Positions 35,101 through 44,399 of a DNA stretch of 64,000 nt are shown one piece after another. The stretch's first letter is position 1. Every line of letters starts with the position of its first letter. This DNA comes from Streptomyces tateyamensis (lineage in GTDB: Bacteria; Actinomycetota; Actinomycetes; Streptomycetales; Streptomycetaceae): positions 268 to 64,267 of the forward strand of contig NZ_PYBW01000053.1 in assembly GCF_003205575.1 (NCBI RefSeq), given 5' to 3'. The notes below the pieces were generated by a model. It was not told the origin of the DNA, made no database searches, and saw nothing but the letters and a program-made list of their open reading frames with translations. Position numbers and translations under genes: made by a program.

Positions 35101-38100
35101 CCTGCCCGGCGCGCTGGCCAAGGGCGAGGACTGGGCCACCCCGGCGGGCAGCTACCACGCCGCCTGCCCGATCGGCCCCGACGGCAAGGTCGCCCTGGTC
35201 TTCCCGGGCGCGGTCAACTCCTACCCGGGCCTGGGCCGGGACCTGTTCCGGGCCTTCCCCGGCCTGCTGGAGCGGTTCGAGGCGGAGGCGGCGGACCCCG
35301 ACCGCACCTTCCGCACCGCCCGGCTGCACCCGCGCCGGCAGACCACGCCGGACCGGCGCGAGCTGATGGCGCTGGAGGCCGAGCTGGCCGAGGACCTGCC
35401 GTTCATGCTGGCCACCGGCACCACCTTCGCGATCCTGCACACCGACCTGGTGCGCGAGCTGCTCGGCATCCGGGTGCACGGCGCGTTCGGCTACAGCCTG
35501 GGGGAGAGCAGCATGCTGTTCGCCACCGGCGGCTGGCAGCGCGGGGCCCGCCGGGACGACCGGATCAGCGCCACTCCGCTGTTCAAGCACCGGCTGAACG
35601 GGCGCCGTGACACGGTGCGCGAGCTGTGGCAGCTGCCCGAGCAGCTGCCGGACGCCAAGGTCTGGGGCGGCTTCGTGCTGCTGGCCGAGGCGGACCGGGT
35701 GCGGGCGGCGCTGGCCGGCTACCCGCGGGTCTTCCTCACCCACGTCAACACGCCCGGTGAGGTGGTGGTGGCCGGCGATCCGGCCCAGTGCCGCCTGCTG
35801 ATCGAGGAGCTGGGCTGCCCGGCGGCCCGCTCGCCGGTCAACGGGGTGATGCACGCCCCGGTGGTGGACGGCGAGCTGGCCGGGCTGGCCGAGCTGAACA
35901 GCCACCCCGTGGGCAGCACCGGCGAGTTGGAACTGCTCAGCGCCTACGACTACGGCCCGATCACCAGGTACGAGCAGCAGGAGCTGGCCGAGCGGATCGC
36001 GCACACGCTGCGCAGCACCATCGACTTCCCGGAACTGGTGCGGACCGCCCACCGGCGCGGCTACCGCTACTTCATCGAGGTCGGCCCGAGCGCCACCTGC
36101 ACCCGCTGGGTGCACGAGACCCTCGGCACGGCCGAGCACGTGGCGGTCTCGGTGGACCGGCGCGGCGTGCCCGCCGTGCGGGCCGTGGCGCAGCTGGTCG
36201 CCCGGCTGGTGGCGCACGGCGTGCCGCTGGACCTGACCGGGCTGCTCGGCGCCGAGCCCGCCGCCACGGCGGTCCGGGCGAACCGGCTGCTGGTCCCGGT
36301 CGGCGGCGGCGCCTCCATCCCCGCCCAGGTCGCGGCCACCGCCGGCGCGGTGCTGGCGGCCCGCACCCCGGCCGTCCTCCCGCAGCCGGCCCCCGTGGCC
36401 GCCGCTCCCGTCCCCCCTGTCCCCGTCCCGGTGGCCGCCGTCCCCGTCCTGGTGGGCGCCGGCGGCCCGCCCGTGCCGCCCGACCGCCCCACGCCGGCCG
36501 CTCACCTCTCGCTGGAGGAGCCCGCCCCGATGCCTGCCGACCCCACCCTCGCCGACCCGGAGGCGCTCGCCTTCGACGGTGAACCGATCTCCTTCCTGCC
36601 CTGGGCCGACCCGCAGCCGGCTGCCGCACCGTCAGCCGAGCGGCCGTCAGCACCGGCGGCGCCCGTTGCCCCGTCAACCCCCGCTCCCAGCAGGCCGGTC
36701 AGCGCCCAGGACCTGGTGCGCGAGCTGCGCGAGCAACTGATGAGCACCCACTCCGTGGTGATGGAGACCCAGCGGGTGCTCCAGGAGAGCACCCTGGCCC
36801 GTACCGAGGCGCTGCTGCGCGAGGCCCGGCCCGCCGGTGCCCACGCGCTCCCGGCGCTGCCCGAGCCCGCTCCCGAGCCGCTCGCCCTCACGGCCGAGCC
36901 CGCTCCCGAGCCGCTCGCGCTGACCGCCGCCCCGCGCACTCCCGGGGTGGTCTGGGACCAGGCCGACCTGCTGGAGTTCGCCACCGGCTCGCTGGCCAAG
37001 GTCTTCGGCCCCGGCTTCGCCGAGATCGACGGCTACGCCAAGCGGGTGCGGCTGCCCGCCCCGCCCTACCACTTCGTCACCCGGGTGACCGGACTCGAGG
37101 CGCAGACCGGCGTCTACCAGCCCTCGTTCATCCGCACCGAGTACGACGTGCCCGAGGACGCCTGGTACACGGTGGACGGCGGGGTGCCGCCGGCCGTGGC
37201 GATCGAGGCGGGCCAGTGCGACCTGCTGCTGATCAGCTACCTGGGCATCGACTTCCGCAACCAGGGCGAGCGGGTCTACCGGCTGCTGGACTCCACCCTG
37301 GTCTTCCACGGCGACCTGCCGCAGGCCGGGCAGACGCTGCGCTACGACATCTCGATCAACCGCTTCGTCACCCAGGGCGCCACCACGCTCTTCTTCTTCA
37401 GCTACCTCTGCTACGCGGACGGCGAGCTGATCCTGGAGCTGAAGGACGCCTGCGCCGGCTTCTTCACCCAGGCCGAGCTGGACACCCCGCTGGGCGTGGT
37501 GACCACCGAGAAGGAGCGGGCCGCCAGGGCGGCGCTGACCCGCGGCTGGTTCAAGCCGCTGGCGAGCACCTCGAAGAACCTGCTGACCGCGGCCGACCTG
37601 GAGCTGCTCGCCCAGGGCCGCCCCGGCGAGGTGTTCGGGCCCGAGCACGCACAGGACCCGGGCCTCAACCCGGCGCTGCGGCTGCCGGACGCCCGGCTGC
37701 GGATGGTCGACGAGATCCGGATCGACCGCACCGGCGGCCCGCGCGGCCTGGGCGCGATCAGCGCGACCAAGCAGCTCGACCCGAACGCCTGGTACTTCGA
37801 GTGCCACTTCCCGGACGACCCGGTGCTGGCGGGCTCCCTGGTGGCCGAGGGCGCGGTGCAGGTGCTGCAGGCCTACCTGCTGCACCAGGGCATGCACCTG
37901 GTGCTGCCGGACGCCCGGTTCCAGACCGTGATCGGGCTGCAGACCGAAGTGCAGGTGCGCGGCCAGATCACCCCGGAGCACCGGGAGATCCGCTACGAGC
38001 TGGAGGTCATGGAGCTGACCATGCTGCCGCGGCCCACCGTGGTCGCGGACGTGCTGGTCTACCTGGGCGACAAGCCGGTGATCCGGATGCGCAACTTCGG

Positions 38101-39331
38101 CATCCAGGTCCGGGAGAAGCCCGGTACCCCGTACCGGCCCGAACTCGGCGGCGTCCCGGCCTTCCTGGGCCGGCGCAACCGGTCCGGCGAGCCCGCGATG
38201 ATCAACGAGCTGCACCTGGCGCACGCGGCCAAGGGCGACCTGGGCACCGCGATGGGCCCGGAGTTCGACGTCTACGCGAACTCCCGGGCGCCGTACATCC
38301 CCAACGGGGACTTCCAGTTCGTCGACCGGATCATGCGGCTCACCGGCACCCGCGGCGACCTGGCCCCCGGCTCGGAGATGGTCACCGAGTACGACTCGCC
38401 GACCGACGCCTGGTACTACCAGCACAACAGCGACCCGCACCTGCCCAACTGCGTGCTGATGGAGACCTCGCTGCAGGCCGCCATCCTGCTCGGCTACTAC
38501 CTGGGCGCCACCCTCAAGCAGCCGCAGACCCAGTACGCGATCCGCAACCTGGACGGCCGGGCCACCGTGGTCAAGGACGTCGACCTGCGCGGCAAGACCA
38601 TCCGGCACCACTCCAAGCTGCTGATGACCAGTGCGGTCTCCGGCGCGGTGCTGCAGAACTTCAGCTACGAACTCTCCGCCGACGGCGAGGTGTTCTACAC
38701 CGGCGAGTCGCTCTTCGGGTACTTCAGCGAGGCCGCGCTGGCCAACCAGGCCGGCCTGGACTCCGGGCAGTACGTCGCCCCCTGGCTGGAGCGCAACCCG
38801 CAGGCCCTCGCCAAGCGGATCGAACTGACCGACGGGGCGCCCCAGTTCACCGACCCGACCGGGGGCCGGCTGGCCCTGCCGGGTGGCCACTTCCACCTGG
38901 TGGACGAGGTCGACCTGGTCGCGGACGGCGGCAACCACGGCCGCGGCTACCTGCACGGGCGGCGCGCGGTGCGCCCCGACGAGTGGTACTTCGACTGCCA
39001 CTTCCACCGCGACCCGGTGATGCCCGGCTCGCTCGGCGTGGAGGCGGTGCTGCAGGCGCTGCGGCTGTTCGTACTGGAGCAGGGCCTGGCCGAGGGGCTG
39101 GCCGAGCCGCACTTCGCGCTCGCCCGCGACGTCGAGACCAGCTGGAAGTACCGCGGCCAGATCCTGCGTCAGGACGGCGAGATGCGGTTCGACGCGCACA
39201 TCAAGGAGATCCGCCGCGAGGCGGGCCGGATCGTGGTGATCGCCGACGCCGAGCTGTGGAAGCCGGGCCTGCGGATCTACGAACTGACCGACGTGGCCAT
39301 CGAGGTCCGTGCGAAGGAGTACCGGGCATGA
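32105..39331 (+). CDS. PfaC-like synthase subunit: KS-CLF-AT-DH-DH
   Basis: 2408-aa partner of the PfaA-like protein. KS ~1-435 (Cys190 in DAACSSALYA, ECHATGTPIG, GNLGHLLTVAG); KS-like chain-length factor ~454-905 in which the Cys position is Gly664 (TLSAEGAGTA) and the third catalytic His position reads QLGDTQG; acyltransferase ~1025-1380 (Ser1131 in GYSLGESSML); Pro/Ala linker with a helical stretch ~1532-1572; then two FabA-type double-hotdog dehydratases, DH1 ~1616-2015 (His1901 in ECHFPDDPVLAGSL) and DH2 ~2050-2405 (His2299 in DCHFHRDPVMPGSLG). This is the order of myxobacterial Pfa3 but without its AGPAT domain. Start ATG 32105 with GGAGGG upstream; stop overlaps pfaD (ATGA). Confidence 0.92.
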   Translation: MTKYAIVGLACLFPGAAGPDAFWQNLSSGTDSRTEGGREVFGPAARHADPQHRIYCTRGGFVRDFAFDPAGYLLAAEKLAGLDPVFQWSLHVAREALREGGHAERPELLARTGLVLGNYSFPTPGSARISLPLVDEAVREGLRRAGAELPAGPLSGPADPDDARVSGAPARIAAAALGLGGPRYALDAACSSALYALKLACDHLATGQADLMLAGGVCAPDPTLIHLSFSDLHAYPQDGFSQPFDAASGGILTGQGAGMFAVRRLEDALRDGDTVHAVIDGIGLSNDGAGRHLLVPSAAGQRRAYELAYAQAEVDPAEIDYLECHATGTPIGDATEAASVAEFFGPEGGPLLGSVKGNLGHLLTVAGLTSMLKVILAMRHGQLPPTVGVSKPIAGLPGDALVRELQPWPGPAGERRAAVSAFGFGGTNAHVVLSDSPHAAEQDGPAEPVVRPALDIVGLGAHFGTFTSAAAYERAVHDGQDAFGPLPERRWRGLEETAGATLAAAGLDRTQLPEGAFVDAVGLDPVAHRIPPADLRNHNLQHALIAKVADEALTDAGYRREAAPGSAAPAPRRVAVVIAMEIEPSAHLHLARYGLGDRLREQFAAAGLELTDDQFEELAALARRGVHEPIVANEVLSYIGNIMASRISSLWNFTGPSFTLSAEGAGTAQALETARLLLLDPTVEAVLVGAVDLAAAPESLLLRATAPVAGAGLSFGEGTRGWRIGEGAGAVVVARPGESDRPAYARLDAVAVRHAVPVAGELPEADAAALAAAAQQALADAGVTADQIGYLEAHAGGTEATDGAELAALAEVYPAGRAEFALGSAKAQLGDTQGAAAMAGLLRAVFCLHHGYLPGTPGWQRPAPELAEAFARTGGYLPDSSHPWLRADRDGRRHAAVSFLGTGGAHGHLVLSAARTSGAEQERAWQRAGGPVLLALGAPQSAGLPAVVEAHRAELAAGADPYALARRAAAALTPGGARVVLVGRDAAELGKQLELAARDLPGALAKGEDWATPAGSYHAACPIGPDGKVALVFPGAVNSYPGLGRDLFRAFPGLLERFEAEAADPDRTFRTARLHPRRQTTPDRRELMALEAELAEDLPFMLATGTTFAILHTDLVRELLGIRVHGAFGYSLGESSMLFATGGWQRGARRDDRISATPLFKHRLNGRRDTVRELWQLPEQLPDAKVWGGFVLLAEADRVRAALAGYPRVFLTHVNTPGEVVVAGDPAQCRLLIEELGCPAARSPVNGVMHAPVVDGELAGLAELNSHPVGSTGELELLSAYDYGPITRYEQQELAERIAHTLRSTIDFPELVRTAHRRGYRYFIEVGPSATCTRWVHETLGTAEHVAVSVDRRGVPAVRAVAQLVARLVAHGVPLDLTGLLGAEPAATAVRANRLLVPVGGGASIPAQVAATAGAVLAARTPAVLPQPAPVAAAPVPPVPVPVAAVPVLVGAGGPPVPPDRPTPAAHLSLEEPAPMPADPTLADPEALAFDGEPISFLPWADPQPAAAPSAERPSAPAAPVAPSTPAPSRPVSAQDLVRELREQLMSTHSVVMETQRVLQESTLARTEALLREARPAGAHALPALPEPAPEPLALTAEPAPEPLALTAAPRTPGVVWDQADLLEFATGSLAKVFGPGFAEIDGYAKRVRLPAPPYHFVTRVTGLEAQTGVYQPSFIRTEYDVPEDAWYTVDGGVPPAVAIEAGQCDLLLISYLGIDFRNQGERVYRLLDSTLVFHGDLPQAGQTLRYDISINRFVTQGATTLFFFSYLCYADGELILELKDACAGFFTQAELDTPLGVVTTEKERAARAALTRGWFKPLASTSKNLLTAADLELLAQGRPGEVFGPEHAQDPGLNPALRLPDARLRMVDEIRIDRTGGPRGLGAISATKQLDPNAWYFECHFPDDPVLAGSLVAEGAVQVLQAYLLHQGMHLVLPDARFQTVIGLQTEVQVRGQITPEHREIRYELEVMELTMLPRPTVVADVLVYLGDKPVIRMRNFGIQVREKPGTPYRPELGGVPAFLGRRNRSGEPAMINELHLAHAAKGDLGTAMGPEFDVYANSRAPYIPNGDFQFVDRIMRLTGTRGDLAPGSEMVTEYDSPTDAWYYQHNSDPHLPNCVLMETSLQAAILLGYYLGATLKQPQTQYAIRNLDGRATVVKDVDLRGKTIRHHSKLLMTSAVSGAVLQNFSYELSADGEVFYTGESLFGYFSEAALANQAGLDSGQYVAPWLERNPQALAKRIELTDGAPQFTDPTGGRLALPGGHFHLVDEVDLVADGGNHGRGYLHGRRAVRPDEWYFDCHFHRDPVMPGSLGVEAVLQALRLFVLEQGLAEGLAEPHFALARDVETSWKYRGQILRQDGEMRFDAHIKEIRREAGRIVVIADAELWKPGLRIYELTDVAIEVRAKEYRA

Positions 39332-40947
39332 CCACCGCCACCACCACCCCCCTGCACTGGCAGGGGCCCGGCTATCCGAGCACCGACCCGGCCGGGGTCT
39401 ACCAGGTGCTCGCCGATCTGGACAGTCCCTGCTTCGTGGTGCGCACCCCGCAGGGCATCGGCGCGGTCTCCGGCGGCCAGGCGCTGCCGGGGGCCGGCGC
39501 CCCGGCGGGCAGCCTGCCGCTGCTGGCCGCCGCCGCCCCGCTGCCCCCGCAGCGGCTCGGCTCGGCCGCCTTCCGCAACGCGCACGGCGTGCGCCAGCCG
39601 TACATGGCCGGCGCGATGGCCGGCGGGATCGCCTCCGCCGACCTGGTGATCGCACTGGCCCGGGAGGGCTACCTGGCCTCCTACGGGGCGGCCGGGCTGC
39701 TGCCGGAGAGCATCGAGAAGGCGCTGGAGCGGTTCGCCGCGCAGATCCCGGGCCTGCCCTTCGCGGTCAACCTGATCCACAGCCCGAGCGAGGAGCGGCT
39801 GGAGCGGGAGGCGGTCGAGCTCTTCCTCAAGCACGGGGTGCGCTGCGTGGAGGCCTCGGCCTTCATGGCGCTCAGCCCGCACATCGTCCGCTACCGGCTG
39901 GCCGGCCTGCGCCAGGGCGCGGACGGGCGGGTGCTGGCCGAGCACCGGGTGATCGCCAAGATCTCCCGCACCGAGACCGCCGAGCGGTTCATGCGCCCGG
40001 CCCCGGCCGCGCTGGTCGCCGACCTGCTGGCGCAGGGGCTGATCTCCCCGCTCCAGGCCGAGCTGGCCAAGCACGTGCCGATGGCCGAGGACATCACGGT
40101 GGAGGCCGACTCCGGCGGGCACACCGACCGGCGCCCGCTGCCCGCGCTGCTGCCGAGCATCCTGCGGCTGCGCGACACGGTGCAGCGCGAGCACCGCTAC
40201 CCGGTGCCGATCCGGGTCGGCGCGGCCGGCGGCCTGGGCAGCCCGGTGGCGCTGGCGGCCGCCTTCGCGATGGGCGCCGCCTACGTGGTCACCGGCTCGG
40301 TCAACCAGTCCTGCGTCGAGTCGGGCGCCTCCAAGGCGACCAAGTCGCTGCTCGCCGAGGCGGGCATCGCGGACTGCGAGATGGCGCCGGCCGCCGACAT
40401 GTTCGAGATGGGCGTGGAGCTGCAGGTGCTCAAGAAGGGCACGCTGTTCCCGATGCGGGCCAAGCGGCTCTACGAGCTCTACCAGGCCCACGAGTCGCTG
40501 GAGCAGATCCCGGCCGAGGACCGGGCCCGGCTGGAGGCGCAGCTGTTCCGCCGCCCGCTGGCCGAGGTCTGGCGCGAGTGCGAGGGCTACTTCCAGCGGC
40601 GCGACCCGGAGCAGCTGGCCCGGGCGGCGGACAACCCCAAGCGCCGGATGGCGCTGGTGTTCCGCTGGTACCTGGGGATGAGTTCGCGCTGGTCCACCAC
40701 CGGCGACCCGGAGCGCACCCTGGACTACCAGATCTGGTGCGGCCCGGCGATGGGCAGCTTCAACGACTGGGTGACGGCCAGTTACCTCAAGGCGCCGGGC
40801 AACCGCCGAGTGGCCGAGGTGGCCCACCACCTGATGCGCGGGGCCGCCTTCCACACCCGGCTGGCCGCGCTGCGCACCGCGGGCGTGCAGATCCCGGCCT
40901 CGGCCGGCGACTACCGCCCGGTCCCGCCGGGGGACGGTGCGCTGTGA
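39328..40947 (+). CDS. PfaD-like FMN-dependent enoyl reductase
   Basis: 539-aa trans-acting enoyl reductase of the PfaD/PUFA-ER family (nitronate-monooxygenase-like TIM barrel). Diagnostic stretches: MAGAMAGGIASADLVIALAR, VNLIHSPSEERLE, EASAFMALSP, ADSGGHTDRRPL, GAAGGLGSPVALAAAFAMGA (phosphate/FMN region ~300), TGSVNQSCVESGASK and the Pfa-specific C-terminus DYQIWCGPAMGSFNDWV. It should reduce selected enoyl-ACP intermediates on the PfaA carriers. Start overlaps the previous stop (ATGA); end overlaps the next start (GTGA). Confidence 0.95.
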   Translation: MTTATTTPLHWQGPGYPSTDPAGVYQVLADLDSPCFVVRTPQGIGAVSGGQALPGAGAPAGSLPLLAAAAPLPPQRLGSAAFRNAHGVRQPYMAGAMAGGIASADLVIALAREGYLASYGAAGLLPESIEKALERFAAQIPGLPFAVNLIHSPSEERLEREAVELFLKHGVRCVEASAFMALSPHIVRYRLAGLRQGADGRVLAEHRVIAKISRTETAERFMRPAPAALVADLLAQGLISPLQAELAKHVPMAEDITVEADSGGHTDRRPLPALLPSILRLRDTVQREHRYPVPIRVGAAGGLGSPVALAAAFAMGAAYVVTGSVNQSCVESGASKATKSLLAEAGIADCEMAPAADMFEMGVELQVLKKGTLFPMRAKRLYELYQAHESLEQIPAEDRARLEAQLFRRPLAEVWRECEGYFQRRDPEQLARAADNPKRRMALVFRWYLGMSSRWSTTGDPERTLDYQIWCGPAMGSFNDWVTASYLKAPGNRRVAEVAHHLMRGAAFHTRLAALRTAGVQIPASAGDYRPVPPGDGAL

Positions 40948-42614
40948 TCGAGGCACTGACGGCCAAGGCGGCCGCCCTGGAGCTGCTGCTCGGTGACGCC
41001 GGGGACCCGGCCAACCCGTACGGCTTCGCGGCGGCCGCCCGGCGGGACGAGCGGGAGGAGTTCCCGGCCGAGTACGCGGCGGTGCTGCGCGAGGCCGGGT
41101 TCCACCTGGACTACCTGCCGCCCGCCTGGGGCGGCGGCTTCGAGTCCTTCGACCGCAGCCTGCAACTGGTGCGCAGCGCGGCCCGGCGCGACCTCAACGC
41201 GATGCCCGCCACCATGTTCTCCATCACCGCCGCCACCTGCCTGCGGCTGCACGGCTCGGCGGCGCAGCAGGACCGGGCCGCCGCCGTCCTGCGCCGCGGC
41301 GGCGCGGTGGGCTTCGCGCTCTCCGAGGCTGAGCACGGCAGCGACCTGCTGGCCAACGCGGTGCGCCTGGTGGCGGACGGCGCGGGGTACCGGCTGGACG
41401 GCACCAAGTGGATGGTCGGCCTCGGGCAGCGGTGCGAGGCGCTCTACCTGGTGGCCCGCACGGGCGACCGGGGTCCGGGTGCCTTCTCGGCCCTGCTGCT
41501 GGACACCACTGGGCTGGACCGCGGCGCGCCGGTGCGCACCAGCGGGATGCGCGGGATCGACTTCGCGCACCTGGCCTTCGACCAACTGCCGGTTTCCGCA
41601 GCTGATCTGGTAGGCCGTCAGGGCGAGGCGCTGGAGGTGGCGGTCAAGGCCCAGCAGGTGGTTCGGGTGATGAGCACGGCCGGCAGCCTGGGCGTGGCCG
41701 ACACCGCGCTGCGGCTCACCCTGGACTTCGCCGCCGAGCGCCGGCTGGGCCGCACCGCGCTGCTGGACACCCCGTACCAGCGTCGCGAACTCGCGCTGGC
41801 CTCGGCCGCGTTGCTGGCCGCCGACGCGGTGGCGCTGGCCGCCGCCCGGGGTATCCACGTGGTCCCCGAGCAGTTCAGCGTCTGGGGCTGCGCGGCCAAG
41901 CACGTGGTGGCCGAGGCGGTGGACGACGTGCTGGCCCGGTGCGCGGCCACCCTGGCCAGCCGGGCCGTGCTGCGCGGCGAGGGACCGGGCGGCGGGCTGT
42001 TCCAGAAGCTGCGCCGGGACGCCGAGCTGGTCCGCGTGGTGGACACCAGCCCGCTTGCCAACCTGCGCTCCTTCGCCGGTCAACTGCCCAGCCTGGCAGA
42101 GCCGGTGGGCGAACGGGCGGCGGCCGCCACCGCGTTCGCACTGGACGCCGAGCTGCCGCCGTACGACCCGGCCAGGCTCGACCTGACGGCGCGCGGCAAG
42201 GAGCTGGTCACCGGCGGCCTGGCCGAGAGCGCCGAGGCGGCCCGCGCCGAGCTGGCCGGCGCCCCGGCGGTGGTGGCCCTCGTCGACCAGCTGCTCACCG
42301 CGCTGGCCGGGCTGCCGACCACCCCGACCACCGGCTGCGCGCAGCTGGACCTGGCCGAGCGGTTCGCCTGGCTGCACGCGGCCGCCGCCTGCCTGCGGCT
42401 GTGGTGGGCCAACCGCCACCTGCCGCTGCACGGCGGCAAGCCCGGCAGCCCCGACTGGCTCGGCGCCTGCCTCGGCTACCTGCTGGCCCGGGCCGACGGC
42501 GCCGACCCGCGCCGCTGCGCCGACACCGCGCCGGCCGCACTGGAGACGGTGCTGGCGCTGCGCGCCGACCACCGGCTCTTCTCGGCCGCCCCGGTCCCGC
42601 TCGCCCACCGCTGA
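40944..42614 (+). CDS. Acyl-CoA dehydrogenase-like flavoprotein 1
   Basis: 556-aa ACAD-fold protein. N-terminal helical domain, then the FAD/substrate beta-domain motif GFALSEAEHGSDLLANAV and GYRLDGTKWMVGLG, followed by the C-terminal four-helix domain and an extra ~150-residue helical tail (from about SEAEAARAEL) beyond the usual 380-400 aa. The usual catalytic Glu segment (xxEGT) is not recognisable; the aligned region reads VVDTSPLANL. Related ACADs in biosynthetic clusters oxidise carrier-bound acyl chains. GTG 40944 overlaps the pfaD stop. Paired with the next gene. Confidence 0.85.
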   Translation: MIEALTAKAAALELLLGDAGDPANPYGFAAAARRDEREEFPAEYAAVLREAGFHLDYLPPAWGGGFESFDRSLQLVRSAARRDLNAMPATMFSITAATCLRLHGSAAQQDRAAAVLRRGGAVGFALSEAEHGSDLLANAVRLVADGAGYRLDGTKWMVGLGQRCEALYLVARTGDRGPGAFSALLLDTTGLDRGAPVRTSGMRGIDFAHLAFDQLPVSAADLVGRQGEALEVAVKAQQVVRVMSTAGSLGVADTALRLTLDFAAERRLGRTALLDTPYQRRELALASAALLAADAVALAAARGIHVVPEQFSVWGCAAKHVVAEAVDDVLARCAATLASRAVLRGEGPGGGLFQKLRRDAELVRVVDTSPLANLRSFAGQLPSLAEPVGERAAAATAFALDAELPPYDPARLDLTARGKELVTGGLAESAEAARAELAGAPAVVALVDQLLTALAGLPTTPTTGCAQLDLAERFAWLHAAAACLRLWWANRHLPLHGGKPGSPDWLGACLGYLLARADGADPRRCADTAPAALETVLALRADHRLFSAAPVPLAHR

Positions 42615-42629
42615 CCCTCAGGAGAGGCT

Positions 42630-44399
42630 GTGCTGTACCAAGAACTGGCCAAACTCGCGGCCGAGTTGGAGGACCACCTCGGGGATCCGCAGGATCCGAC
42701 CAGCCGGATGCCGTTCGCGGCCGTGCTGGCCGCCGACGAGCGCGAGGAGTACCCGTACACCTTCGTCAACCTGCTGCAGCGCTGGGGCGTGCCCGACTAC
42801 AACATCCCCGAGGCGCAGGGCGGCCGGGCCGGCGACGTGGCGACCGGCTACCAGTTGCTGCGGCTGATCGCCCGCCGCGATCCGACCACCGCCACCGCGC
42901 TGATCATCACCAGCCTGGCGTTCATGCCCGCCTGGATCGCCGGCACCGAGGAGCAGAAGCAGTACCTGGCCGACGCGATGCGCCAGGGCAGCCGGTACGC
43001 CTGGGGGCTGTCGGAGCGCCAGCACGGCAGCGACGTGCTGGCCAACGAGATGACCGCGGACAAGGTCCCCGGCGGCTGGCTGCTGACCGGTGAGAAGTGG
43101 CTGATCGGCAATGCCCGGGTGTCCGACGGCCTGATGCTGTTCGCCCGCACCAGGGCCGGCGGCGGACCGGCCGGCTACTCGATCTTCCTGCTGGAGAAGC
43201 GCCGCTGCCCGGCCGGCACCGTCGAGGAACTGCCCAACGAGCGGCTGCACGGGCTGCGCGCCCTGGACATGAGCGGAGTCCGGCTGGACCGGGTCTTCGT
43301 GCCCGAGTCGGCGCTGATCGGCGCCGAGGGCGCGGGGCTGGAGATCGCCCTGAAGACCTCCCAGGTGGCCCGCACCCTGATCGGCTCGATCGCGCTGTCC
43401 GCGGTGGACACCGCGCTGCGGGTCACCCTGGACTTCACCGAGCAGCGCCGGATCTTCGGCCAGCTGGTCAGTGACATCCCCTATTCCAGGCGGCAGTTGA
43501 CCGAGAGCTTCGCCGACCTGATGGTGGCCGACGCGGTCAGCCTGGGCGCGGTGCGCAGCCTGCAGCTGCTGCCCGAGCAGACCAGCGTCTGGTCCTCGGT
43601 GGTGAAGTACTTCGTCCCCACCCTGCTGGAGCGCACCATGTCCCAGCTCAACGTGGTGCTGGGGGCCCGGTTCTACCTGCGCGACACCCCGCACTACGGG
43701 ATCCACCAGAAGATGCTGCGCGACCTGCTGGTGGCCAACTTCGCCGACGGCAACACCGTGGTCAACCTGAAGAACCTGGCCCTGCAGCTGGAGGGCCTGC
43801 TGGAGTCGGCGGCCGGGCCGGTCCAGGACGCGGCGGCGGTGGCCGCGGCCGAGCGCCGGGCCCCGGTGCTGTACGGCCCGGAGCAGCCGCTGCCGATGTA
43901 CCGCCCGTGGGACCAGGAGCTGTTCAGCCGCGGTCGGGACGACGCGCTGCTGGCCGCACCGGCCGCGGTGGACGAGCTGCGCCGCCGGGCCGCGCGGCAG
44001 GAGCCGGCCGAGCACCGCCGGCTGCTGCAGGCGGCCGAGCTGGCCGAGGAGCTGCTGGAGCGGGCCGGCCCGCTGCGCGAGCGCTGCCGGGCGCTCAAGG
44101 CCGACCTCGGCCGGGCCTACGGGCAGAGCGCCGAACTCTTCGACCTGGCCAAGGAGTACTGCCTGCTGCACGCGGTGGCCGCCTGCCTGCACGCGCACCT
44201 GCACGCCTCGCTCGGCGAGCCCTTCCCCAGCGGCGCGCTGCTGCTGCTCCAGCTGGAGCGGCTGCGCCGGCAGTGGTACCCGCACGAGACGGTCACCGAC
44301 TCCGCGGTGGTGGACGAGGTGATGGCGGCGCTGCGCCAACTGCACCAGGAGGGGCGGCTCTTCTCGTACGGCCGGTTCCAACTGGCCCGGGCCTCCTGA
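42630..44399 (+). CDS. Acyl-CoA dehydrogenase-like flavoprotein 2
   Basis: 589-aa ACAD, diverged from the preceding one but of the same extended type. Motifs: YAWGLSERQHGSDVLANE, WLLTGEKWLIGNARVSDGL (FAD region), MSGVRLDRVFVPESALIG, QRRIFGQLVSDIPYSRRQL, and LGARFYLRDTPHYGIHQKML. The base region reads FADGNTVVNLKNL, i.e. Asp-Gly-Asn-Thr in place of Glu-Gly-Thr. A helical C-terminal extension follows. GTG 42630 with AGGAGAGG nine bases upstream. With ACAD1 it may form a heteromer, as two-gene ACADs do in other actinobacteria. Confidence 0.87.
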   Translation: MLYQELAKLAAELEDHLGDPQDPTSRMPFAAVLAADEREEYPYTFVNLLQRWGVPDYNIPEAQGGRAGDVATGYQLLRLIARRDPTTATALIITSLAFMPAWIAGTEEQKQYLADAMRQGSRYAWGLSERQHGSDVLANEMTADKVPGGWLLTGEKWLIGNARVSDGLMLFARTRAGGGPAGYSIFLLEKRRCPAGTVEELPNERLHGLRALDMSGVRLDRVFVPESALIGAEGAGLEIALKTSQVARTLIGSIALSAVDTALRVTLDFTEQRRIFGQLVSDIPYSRRQLTESFADLMVADAVSLGAVRSLQLLPEQTSVWSSVVKYFVPTLLERTMSQLNVVLGARFYLRDTPHYGIHQKMLRDLLVANFADGNTVVNLKNLALQLEGLLESAAGPVQDAAAVAAAERRAPVLYGPEQPLPMYRPWDQELFSRGRDDALLAAPAAVDELRRRAARQEPAEHRRLLQAAELAEELLERAGPLRERCRALKADLGRAYGQSAELFDLAKEYCLLHAVAACLHAHLHASLGEPFPSGALLLLQLERLRRQWYPHETVTDSAVVDEVMAALRQLHQEGRLFSYGRFQLARAS

